From Erythrocercus mccallii (Eukaryota; Chordata; Aves; Passeriformes; Dicruridae): a stretch of 64,000 bases of DNA. Position numbers and translations under genes: made by a program. Under the pieces are notes generated by a model that worked only from the letters and a program-made list of their open reading frames with translations, had not been told where the DNA came from and searched no databases. The stretch spans positions 639,768 through 703,767 of the forward strand of contig VZRG01000205.1 in assembly GCA_013397435.1 (NCBI GenBank), given 5' to 3'. Shown in pieces: positions 38,601 to 48,300 of this stretch (position 1 is its first letter; the number at the start of each line of letters is the position of its first letter).

Positions 38601-40738
38601 CTTGAGTAATGAATTATGTACATTAGTGCTCTAGTATTGTCTGTGTTTTCCATCTGCAAAATCCCAAAAAGCTGGACCCCAGAAACAGCTCTGTGATATT
38701 ACATAGCAACTCATTGTTGCTATTACATTGCAAACCCATTGTGTAGTACTCAGCTCTAAGTTAAATGCATGGTTTGTTATTTCACAATAAAAGGGGGGGA
38801 GGAAGCTAGGTATATCAGCCTTATTCAAAAGAATATTTCAGTGCTTGTAGCCCCCTAATTTAAGCAGATGGATGCTGTGAAAGGTTGCCTGGGTAACAAG
38901 CCTGAGCTACTTAACATTGCTAGAGAGTAAAGAAGTAGCACCATTATTGCTGGTGAAAGCTAATGATGGGATCTGTTTGTTAATCATTTCTTTGGTAGCC
39001 ATCATACCACAGTGGGTGAGCTTAGACCTCACAAGATCACTGGGTCTGTGTCTTTCAGTCTCATCAACTTCTAATCATTCCAGTCTATTTTTAAGGACAT
39101 CATCTGGCTCCTAGCATGGTTGGTTTGAGGATGCTTGGCTGGGTAGCTTGTTCATTCTCAGGGGAATATCTTTGTTAGCTCAGCTGTCAGACAGCATTCT
39201 GGTAGGTGAAACAAGGAAGAACCTGGAGCATGCCAGGTACACAATGAACCTACAGGTTATTGCCTTTCAAAGTGAATAGAACCTTATTTGAGAGACCTGT
39301 TTGACAGAAATCCCTTTTTTTTTAACTTGTATTATAGTCTTGATCTAATGCAATAACATCTTCCTTACAGAGGTTAATGGGTTTAACTAAATGTAGCCAT
39401 GATAACCACTGACTAAATGAATTTCTGTTCACTAGAAAATTATCCCTTTTCTAGGAAAGCAACTTTACACTATTCACTTGAAATCATGCAAGGGAAGTAT
39501 TGACAGAAATATTGACCTAGACTAGTAAGGCTGTAAATCTTAAGCTGAAATGAAACCTAAATTTTCATTTTTCTCCATTGCTTTTCTGCTACTTGTACAA
39601 CAATTCTCCTTAGGGGAAGGATATCATCTGCATGTTTGCAAGTTGTTACATTTATTAAAATGACAAAATACAAATGAGAAACACAAAATACCAAAGTTAG
39701 AAAGCAGACATTGTGCAGAGAGCCAAGTGGGGCAAGAGCTGTGCACCTGCTACAGAACCCCAAAACTGAGGGATTAAATAAAGAAAAACTGCTCACCTTG
39801 CATTACCGTTTGTATTTGTATTTGTATTTGTATTTGTATTTGTATTTGTATTTGTATTTGTATTTGTATTTGTATTTGTATTTGTATGAGCCTCCCTCAG
39901 ATCATCCCCCAGCTAGGAATATGTCTAACCAATGTGCACTGTGTATTTAAAAAAAATAAATCCTCTATGCATTGGTTTCCTGGGTTTCTCCCGTAATAGG
40001 GAAGATACTGGAAAAACCTTTCTCCTCAGGCCAGCCCTCCCAGTGGCGTGCTTGCTTGCAATTTGTTTTCCCCTGCAGTTATTTTCAATAGCCTTAATGT
40101 TCCTCACCCTCCAAATGTTAGGGGATATTATTTCTAGTCATCCTTGTAACACACCATTATTGCAGCCTTTGAACTCTTTGAAGTTTTACAGGCACTACTT
40201 AAATTGTCTGTAGTTATTTGCTTGAGCCAAAACCAGTCAATCCAATTTTACCAGGGTTTTTAGCATCCTTTTTCATATTGTCATAATTTGCCCACCTGGC
40301 AGTTGTCAGTGTTGCCTGTGTTATGCTGCCTTCACTACTGACAGAGGAAAGCAAACTCACTCGTTCCACAGACTCGCTTGGTCACGGTGACAATTTAATA
40401 CAAGATCTTCTCTTTTGCAGACAGCGCAGACAGTGCTTCTCGTGGTTGCTGTGTTCCTGCTCTCCTGGCTGCCACACCACATCATCACCATGTGGGCAGA
40501 GTTTGGGCACTTTCCCCTGAACAACATCTCCTTCACCTTCCGCATCATCTCTCACTGCTTGGCCTACGGGAACTCTTGCATCAACCCCATCCTTTACGCT
40601 TTCCTCTCAGAGAATTTCCGCAAGGCCTGCCGGCAAGTCTTCACCTGCAAGCTCTTCCTGCGGCCGGGTTCCACGGAGAAACTGGCCAGAGTGCGCATGG
40701 AGAACTTCTCCACCACACACTCCACCACGAACGTGTAA
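28963..40738 (+). CDS. GALR1L: Galanin receptor type 1-like, 3 coding exons, 363 aa
   Basis: Class A neuropeptide GPCR for galanin-type peptides; GALR1 relatives usually signal through Gi. Exons: 28963-29670, 30527-30592, 40421-40738, all GT-AG and phase 0, the same three-exon plan as GALR1. Glycosylation sites are N15, N196 and N206. N60 is the TM1 asparagine, D92 the TM2 aspartate, C119 and C200 the conserved disulfide, D143-R144-Y145 the DRY motif. The middle exon encodes the third intracellular loop with KKSERSKKK. Exon 3 has SWLPHH in TM6 and NPILY (313-317) in TM7. H278, E285 and F296 align with residues known to matter for galanin binding in GALR1 (H264, E271, F282). The C-terminus ends in STTNV, unlike mammalian GALR1. 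GALR1-like (known from chicken) fits better than GALR1 itself because of the divergence and the DPEP2-DUS2 location. Confidence 0.9.
30527..30592 (+). CDS. GALR1L: Receptor exon 2 (66 bp): third intracellular loop
   Basis: A 22-codon exon between CTCCAAG and GTAAAT. It reads VLYHLHTKVKNISKK and then SERSKKK, matching the GALR1 loop almost position by position. Too short to show as an ORF on its own, it is confirmed by phase and homology to the GALR1 loop. Confidence 0.9.
30593..40420 (+). other. Receptor intron 2 (9.8 kb), no gene inside
   Basis: An intron from GTAAAT to TTTTGCAG. I found no nested gene on either strand. It contains the hexanucleotide repeat at 39809-39887 and a run of twelve or so G near 38088. 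Everything else is AT-rich unique-looking sequence. Confidence 0.7.
39809..39887 (+). repeat. (TTTGTA)n hexanucleotide microsatellite, about 13 copies
   Basis: Thirteen or so uninterrupted TTTGTA units, with no mismatch seen. It lies 0.5 kb before receptor exon 3. On the plus strand it is an open frame repeating Tyr-Leu, which explains the odd translation there. Confidence 0.95.
40421..40738 (+). CDS. GALR1L: Receptor exon 3: TM6, TM7 and C-tail
   Basis: Starts after TCTTTTGCAG and encodes residues 259-363. It has the TM6 SWLPHH, AEFG in the third extracellular loop, CLAYGNSCINPILYAF in TM7 and SENFRKA of helix 8. The cytoplasmic tail is short, with serine/threonine residues near the end. 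Stop TAA is at 40736-40738. A weak ATTAAA poly(A) candidate is at 41947-41952. Confidence 0.9.
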   Translation, partial: TAQTVLLVVAVFLLSWLPHHIITMWAEFGHFPLNNISFTFRIISHCLAYGNSCINPILYAFLSENFRKACRQVFTCKLFLRPGSTEKLARVRMENFSTTHSTTNV

Positions 40739-43264
40739 GCTGGGCTCACAAATACGTTTCAGGAGGAAGAGGAGGGAAGAGGGTTCTGCCTGGGGAGAGC
40801 ATGCACACAAGTGCATTGCAGGGAGCAGTGGAGTCTGCAAAAGTGTGGATTTTGCCAGGTTACTGGAGTGGTAGGAGACATTTCCCTCTCGCTGTGATGG
40901 TATGTGACAGAGCCTGCCCTAGGGTACCTTGCTAGACACTGCACTACATGTAACAGAATTATCTGAATGCCCATGAGAGCCCAAATGAAGTTGTAGTTAT
41001 GACCATAGGATCTAAAATAGGAAATACACAGAAGGTAGAATATGTATGTACAGACAAGAAGAGAGCAGTTAATTGTGTCTGTAGACAGTCATTGAATGTG
41101 AATAATGAGCGATGCGACATTCAGAGAGCAGTTTGGGAGAAATCAAACTAAAGTCTTTGTTTCCTCGACCGATTTGACCATGTGTGAGCTGCATACACAT
41201 TGAGCTCACTACTGGTGGTAGGGTCTCTAAATCTCCTTGAAGGCTTTGCTGTAGCATTTACCTATTGGGCAATTACACCTTTCACATGATGCCTCAGTGG
41301 CGTGGCTGTCTGCATTTGGTGGCTCTGTATCAGCTTATTCATCCCAGGGTTTGAGTGTCTATGTGCTCCTGTGTGTAATTACTGCTGCTAATCACTGGCT
41401 CCAGCAACTGTCTCTTGGTGAGCAACAATAGGAAAATGGTATTTCTCAATATATGCTGAAAAAACTGTGATTTTGTTTGAAAGCACTGTCTACAAATGGT
41501 TTTGTTGGTAAATACAGTGTTCTCTTGAGTCTACCCACCCACTTTTTTTTATTAGCCACTTTAGTATATAAACGCTTGAAATTTGTGGTGAGGGTTTTTG
41601 GGGTTTTTTGTTTGGGTTTTTTTGACCAACTGTTGTGATCAACAGTGCTCTAGCAACAAACAGGTAAGGGCATTTGTAACAAGTTCAAGGTTACTTCTTA
41701 TAACTATATAAAGTGCATGTTACTTCAAAAGTAGGAAGCAAATGGCTGAAAGAATTTCATTATTTCACTGTGTTGTCTAATTTAGTATTTCGGTGTGCTG
41801 CAATCCAGACTGACCTGTTCATAGGCTGTAAAAATGTGAGTTACAGAAGTTAAACTACAAATTACTTGCTGTTCATGCAATGAATGGGTTTCCAGTCTCC
41901 AAATGGATCACTTTTCACTATATTTCTAAAACTTGGGAGCTATTGTATTAAATAATGTTACTGCAGTTTCTAACTTCCTTTAAGAGCTCCTTAAGTGTGT
42001 AATATGAACAGAGCACATGTACAATAGGATAAAGTCATTGCCTGAACCTTGGGTGACTATCTGTGCAAGTTTTCTCTTAAACTTTTTCCTCTCAGCATAC
42101 TAAGAGTAGATCCAGTAAATTATTTCCTTAGGAACTAGATTTAGATCCAGTGCTATCATCTTCTCATTCACCATAATGTAGAAATCTACTATTTCTACAT
42201 TCCAAGTGATCGCACAGCCTAAAGTGGATAGCATGGGAAAAACAGCCACTAAAGAAAGGATTGTGGGAAGTCACTGCAACAGAAATAAGAGCTAAAATGC
42301 TTATTTGTGTGATTATTTACCATGGATACAAACTAGCAGCTAGATATGAAATAACCTCAGCCTCACTTCAACTCTCTTGGTTTGAAGCAAAATAGGACAA
42401 ATCCACAACATTCAAAAGAAATCCTACACTCACTCTGTTACATGAGTCACTAGAACCTGTGAGTCAACACACTTCTTTCATTTAACAGAAGACATCTGTC
42501 AATGTGTTGGGGTTGGGGTTTTTTGGTTTTTTTTCAGTCAGTTCAGAAACTGGATATATCACTACAGTATGCAGAAAAAAAATTGCAGGAAACATTTTAG
42601 GGCTTTTTAATTTTTATTTAATATAACATGAAGGAGCAAGATCCCATTTCTCAGTGAAAGGTAACCATAAAATAACAAATTACGGCCTTGAAAGAGCCTC
42701 AAGCATTATTGCGTCTTCTCATTCCCACTGTACTTTACTGGTACCCAGTCTAGAATTCCCTGAATGAACTGCTACATCACAAGAAAATCAAGTATCCTTT
42801 GTCCATTAGTCCTTTGTGCCTGTAACTGGTCAGAATTTTTTCTCCTGCCACAGTAGCAATTTTTAAGTTTTAATAGCAAATGTTAGCTGATGGTGGTGGG
42901 CAGTAATGAAATGCAACAGAGCTATATATCATACAGACATACTTTCATGTGGATTTGAATTGAAATTATGTCTCAAAATAAGTAAACCAAATGAACTGAT
43001 GAAGTAATTCTTCAATAAGCATTCTGTTACTCACTTACTAGTTTCCTTTGGGAAAGTTACATTTTGTGATGGCTGTGCAAATGAATAGTGCAGCTTCCAG
43101 AACAGTGCACAAAGTTAACCTGATTACCTGGTTCTGAAACTCAACTCTACTCTTTCAATCTGCCTTACACGCAGCAGCTCATTCACTCTGCCTGAATGAT
43201 CTCAAGGTAAGCCCTTACACCAGGGAATGCCTGGCAACCTGAATCAACCTCCTTTAGGTGAAGG
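40739..43264. other. Intergenic between receptor and DDX28
   Basis: This is the 3' flank of both the plus-strand receptor and the minus-strand DDX28, which converge here. It probably includes the receptor 3' UTR. No further coding exon or recognisable mobile element was seen. Confidence 0.5.
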
Positions 43265-43280
43265 TTTATTAATATTTATT
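43265..43280 (-). terminator. Two AATAAA signals overlapping the end of DDX28 coding
   Basis: On the minus strand AATAAA occurs at 43280-43275, inside the Asn-Lys codons of SINKY, and again at 43270-43265, overlapping the TAA stop. If either is used, the 3' UTR would be only about 10-30 nt. Confidence 0.6.
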
Positions 43281-44907
43281 AATAGAGTCCATTCCTGGGA
43301 GACCTGTTCTCTTCCGGGCTGCAGTCTCTATTTTCCGTACCAGGTCCACATCCCAGCGATGGGTGACAAAACTGACCACAGCTCCAGGTGCCCTGCTCCC
43401 AACCCGGCCAACTCTCCCGGCACGGTGCAGGTAGTCCTGCAGGGTGTCTGGGAAGTCATAGTTGACCACCAGCTGCACACTGCTGGTGTCCAGCCCCCGC
43501 GAGGCAAGGTCAGTGCAGACAAGGACAGACACGTCACCCCTCTGGAAAGAGGCAAAGATGCCAGCTCTAGCAGCTGCCGACATCTGCCCCTGCAGCCTCA
43601 GGTGCTTGATTTTGTGGTCGTCCAGGATATAGCCCAGCCAGTTGACAGTGCTGGCAGTGTTGCAGAAGATGAGAACAGCCCCGCCAGATGATGGGCGCTC
43701 CTTGAGCAGCTGCAGCAGTTCGGGCAGCTTGTCCCGGCCTTTGAGTCGGATAAACTTCTGCTGGACGTGGGGTGGCAGGCGGTGCAGGCTCTGAGTGCTG
43801 AGGTTGACAAACCGGTCCACGTCAGTGAACTTCGCCAGCGTCTCGCTGAGCCCCGCGGGGAAGGTGGCTCCGACCACCACCACCTGCGTCCTCTCCTCGT
43901 TGGGACCGGCTGGCCCGGGAGCGCCGGCGGCCAGGGGCGCGTGTGCCAGGATCTCCTCCAGCAGCTCCGTGAAGGACTCGTCCATCAGCGAGTCCGCCTC
44001 GTCCAGCACCATCCAGCGCAGCCTCTCCAGGGCCAGGAAGCGCCGCCGCAGCGCCTCCCGCAGCGCGCCGGGNNNNNNNNNNNNNNNNNNNNNNNNNNNN
44101 NNNNNNNNNNNNNNNNNNNNNNNNNNNNNNNNNNNNNNNNNNNNNNNNNNNNNNNNNNNNNNNNNNNNNNNNNNNNNNNNNNNNNNNNNNNNNNNNNNNN
44201 NNNNNNNNNNNNNNNNNNNNNNNNNNNNNNNNNNNNNNNNNNNNNNNNNNNNNNNNNNNNNNNNNNNNNNNNNNNNNNNNNNNNNNNNNNNNNNNNNNNN
44301 NNNNNNNNNNNNNNNNNNNNNNNNNNNNNNNNNNNNNNNNNNNNNNNNNNNNNNNNNNNNNNNNNNNNNNNNNNNNNNNNNNNNNNNNNNNNNNNNNNNN
44401 NNNNNNNNNNNNNNNNNNNNNNNNNNNNNNNNNNNNNNNNNNNNNNNNNNNNNNNNNNNNNNNNNNNNNNNNNNNNNNNNNNNNNNNNNNNNNNNNNNNN
44501 NNNNNNNNNNNNNNNNNNNNNNNNNNNNNNNNNNNNNNNNNNNNNNNNNNNNNNNNNNNNNNNNNNNNNNNNNNNNNNNNNNNNNNNNNNNNNNNNNNNN
44601 NNNNNNNNNNNNNNNNNNNNNNNNNNNNNNNNNNNNNNNNNNNNNNNNNNNNNNNNNNNNNNNNNNNNNNNNNNNNNNNNNNNNNNNNNNNNNNNNNNNN
44701 NNNNNNNNNNNNNNNNNNNNNNNNNNNNNNNNNNNNNNNNNNNNNNNNNNNNNNNNNNNNNNNNNNNNNNNNNNNNNNNNNNNNNNNNNNNNNNNNNNNN
44801 NNNNNNNNNNNNNNNNNNNNNNNNNNNNNNNNNNNNNNNNNNNNNNNNNNNNNNNNNNNNNGCAGCAGCGGGAGGGCGAGCGCCGGCCCGGCCCGGCCCA
44901 GCGCCAT
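43269..44907 (-). CDS. DDX28: DEAD-box RNA helicase DDX28, intronless, middle lost in assembly gap
   Basis: ATP-dependent RNA helicase of mitochondria and nucleus; in human it assists assembly of the mitochondrial large ribosomal subunit. The start ATG (44907-44905) opens MALGRAGP, close to human MALTRP, and 15 codons are readable before the 789-base gap (44073-44861). The last 267 codons are readable: PGAL (motif Ib region), LDEAD box at about 43.99 kb, GATF in place of SAT, VLIFCN, NWLGYILDDHK, DLASRGLD and HRAGRVGRVG. It ends SINKY with TAA 43271-43269. The Q motif, Walker A and motif Ia fall in the gap. The two readable parts are in different frames as printed, because the gap length is not exact. 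Expected full length is near 540 aa. The gene is head to head with DUS2. Confidence 0.92.
44073..44861. other. Assembly gap (789 N)
   Basis: A run of N in the most GC-rich part of the window, inside DDX28. The flanks are GC-rich, a common cause of missing reads. To keep DDX28 in frame the missing length must leave remainder 2 when divided by 3, whereas 789 leaves 0, so the size is an estimate. Confidence 0.95.
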
Positions 44908-45334
44908 CGCGGCCCCACGCGGGGCGGCGGCGCTGCCCGATGACGCCTGAAAGAGGCGCTGACCCCGGGTCTCCCCGCCCTGCGGAGAGCAGCACAGCCA
45001 CGCGAGGAGGGTGAGTGCGGCGGGCGGTGCCGCTGCCTTCTTTCGCCTTTTTCCGCTGCCGGCCGAGAGCCTTCCCCGCGCCGCCACCGCGGGAATGGAC
45101 GCCGCCCTGAGGGGCTCTGGCAGGGGCGGCGCGGGGCCCCTCGCTCGGGACGGAGCCCGTGTGGCGGGGAGCATCCCCCGGCTCCCTCACGCTGGGTGAG
45201 CCCGGTCCCCGCTGCCCGGCGAGCCCCGTCACACCTGGCGGGGCACCCGCCGCTCCTTCCCGGCAAAGGACACGTCTGTGTTTGCGGGTAGGAAATGACA
45301 CCTCACGGCAGTCCCCCTGGGCTCTCTCTTTCAG
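44862..45334. promoter_or_regulatory. CpG island, probable bidirectional promoter of DDX28 and DUS2
   Basis: Very CpG-rich sequence between the DDX28 ATG (44907, minus) and the first coding exon of DUS2 (45335, plus). The two genes point away from each other, as in human. No TATA box is evident, in keeping with a housekeeping CpG-island promoter. DUS2 untranslated exon 1 probably ends at 45010. Confidence 0.7.
44950..45010 (+). other. DUS2: Putative untranslated first exon of DUS2
   Basis: A splice donor GGAGG|GTGAGTGCGG at 45010/45011 lies 324 bp before the acceptor CTCTTTCAG at 45334. A 5' UTR exon ending here and joining 17 untranslated bases before the ATG would give a normal DUS2 message. 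The 5' limit is a guess. Confidence 0.4.
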
Positions 45335-45351
45335 GTGGTACAGCAACAGGA

Positions 45352-48300
45352 ATGACGGTGAACACCCCGCTGTGCTTTAGAGGAAAGAAGATCCTGGCTC
45401 CCATGGTGCGAGTGGGCACACTGCCCATGCGTCTGCTTGCTCTGGACTATGGTGCCGATATCGTGTACTGTGAGGTATGGAGAAGGAGCAGATGAGGCGA
45501 TTTTATCTGGTAACATTATTATTATTAGGGAAAGTACAAATGGACTTTTTTCATTGTATGACTTGTTCTTTTTACACGTAGTTTTCCATTAAAAATGAGG
45601 AAAGAAGAATCTCAGTGTCTTGAGGCATTTCTCAAGTAATGGCAAATCCATGTTTCAAGGCTGTTCAGGAACTTCAAATAATTTAGACAAAACACCATAA
45701 TAATTTCCTCGAGTTGCAATTTCACTTGTGTTTGGGGAGTAGTGGTTTTTTTTCAGTAGTCCAAACTTTGAAGGAACTTCGAAGACTGACTTCACATCTC
45801 ATCTGGTTAATTTTGCTATGCATCCATATATTTCAGTCATACCACTGCTCTCCTTGTTTCTTAAACACTTTTTAAAAAGCTGGCTGAAATTGACTCTGAA
45901 TTCTGAGCACAAGAACTATGTGAACCTGTTAGAGTGGATCCAGAGGAGGCCACAGTGATGATCAGACTGCTGGAGCACCTCTCCTACAAACATAGGCTGA
46001 GAGAGTTGGGATTGTTCACTCTGAGGAGACATCATTGAACCCTTCCAGTAGTTAAAGGGGGCTTTCAAAAAAGAGGGAAAGAAGCATTTTACAAGGATAG
46101 ATAGTGATAGGACAAGGGGGATCAGATTTGAACTGAAGAGAGGAGAGCTTTAGATTAGATATTAGTAAGAAGTTCTTTAACCAGACGGTGCTGAGGTACT
46201 GGGGCAGGTTGCTCAGAGAAGCTGGTCTCTCTAGATAATTATTTAATAAAATGGGCACCTGTTTAGAACCGACTGGCTGAAACAATTCAATTCACTGAGA
46301 TTTTTTATCCTTTCTACTCAGGAGCTGATTGACATAAAGATGCTGCAGTGTAAGAGGGTTATAAATGGTAAGTATGGCCTTTCTTTTGATAATAATATGG
46401 CATTTCTTTTGATTTTTTTGACTTGTAAGAAGTCTCTTTTCTAGTTAAGAGAAAGGGTAATTATTTCTCTGAAGCATTTTTCTAGCAATTATAGTGATGT
46501 ATCAGTGCATATAATCTCACTGAATTGTGTCTAGGAGCTTACAGTAAGCTTTTGAATTGTTACCTTAGACCTGTCTGCTGCTCTATAGTTTCAGACTTCC
46601 AGTTTGTTTGGACAGCAGTAGAGACAGTTTCTAATCATGAATCTTTGTAAATGTTAGCTGTTTGTGACATGATAATATACACACCTTCTAGTCTTCTACA
46701 ATAAGGAAGGAACACATACAAGATCTCACTGTTTATCATTCATTTATTAACTTTAAGTCCATAGGCTGGACTTGGAATAACATGATTATCACTGCAAGTT
46801 CTTAAATAGGTATCTTTGATACCTGGCCCTGTTTGAGTGGCATAGAAACGGTTGTTTGCAGTTTCCCTGCTGGAAAATAGAAGTTCACTGCAGATCTCCT
46901 CTCTCCTCCTGCCCCTTCCCAAAAATAGTACTGTTCAATTCTGGCTGAGTCATCACTGGGCTTTGATACTTTCCAAAGAACATCAAATGACTTTGGCATT
47001 TCATTAATGTTGTATTCCTCTGGGGAGTGGTCTATTCCCCCAGAGAACCCCCTGGAGTTGGACCTGTTAGTTTGACCCTTCCTTCCTTTCCTGACCCCAT
47101 TGGCTCTGGTCCAATATCTCTTCCTTAGCAGAAGTCTAGATAACACCCCTGCTTTTCCTGGTTCGCTCTCTTTCCCCTTGGATACCTTCGAGAATAAACG
47201 TCTTGGACTTCATCTGGGGGTTAGAGCCTCTTCTGGAATCTTTTATCTTGCCTCTGATAGATTCCCCCAAAGCCCTCTAGGATCTGAACTAGCCTGGGAA
47301 CTCCGGGGGGCTGTGGGGGGAAAACATTACATTTATATACAAATGACATGGTCATATGACTTTTTAAAACTTTTACATTTGTATAGAATTTTGTCTGTTT
47401 TATCTGTTTCTCATTTCATACAGAAGTACTTGAAACAGTGGACTTTGTAGCACCTAATGAAAGAATTGTTTTCAGAACTTGTGAAAGGGAGAGAGAACAT
47501 GTTGTCTTCCAAATGGTAAGAAACCAGATACTCTTTTAAAAACTTCGTTAAACGAGGTAGTGCTGGTAACAGGTTGATGTCTGTCTAAACCAGCCTTCCC
47601 CATGCAGACTGTCAATTTCTTGGTGTTTCAGGGGCAGGTAAAGTTTCACACCAAATGTGTTGCAGAATTTCTGAGCTGTTGGTATAAATCAAGATTCTAC
47701 ATTGTAAGCTTTCCTTTCAGCTGTTTTCAGAAGAGGTGATTAAGATAACCTCTGTCCTCTCCAGCAGCTTGTTTTTGTAACAGGTATCTTAGATACATTT
47801 CTGAACTTATGGATGTGGAAAAGAAATTGTGTTGATGTCTAATCACACATTGAAGTTTTGCACTGTCCTGTAAACAGGCTCACTGCAAAGACTGAAAGAT
47901 ATGGCATTGTTTAGTATAGATAAGAGAGGATTAATGTGTGCATTAGCATTGCACAAATAGATTAAAGATTCTCTCTGCTGAAGAGAAAAAGACAGTAATT
48001 TGCTCTTAGGGATCATTCTGTATAGGACAAGAGATGATGGGTTTGGAGGGAGGGAAAAGTGTGAGTGGACTGCATTAGATACTGAAAAGACCTTTTTCAG
48101 TGGTAATGTAGCCCTGAAATAGGTTGCTTGTAGAGTCTGTAGAATTGTTATTAGTGGAGCTTCTTAAGAACTATTAAAATAGATGTCTATTGCTGAGGGG
48201 CTAAGAACATTTGATATTGCTGTAGGTGAAGAGGGCAGACAGACTGCTTTGGATTCTTTTTTGTATCGTCTTTTATCACCCAGTGGCTGACTCCAGTACA

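Noticed and set aside
43767..45014. Long plus-strand ORFs (up to 415 aa) across the DDX28 locus
   Set aside because: They are long only because N bases carry no stop codons. They are antisense to the DDX28 helicase motifs.
43985..45346. 453-aa and 450-aa minus-strand ORFs extending upstream of DDX28
   Set aside because: Their length comes from the gap and CpG-rich 5' flank. The ATG at 44907 gives the known DDX28 N-terminus.
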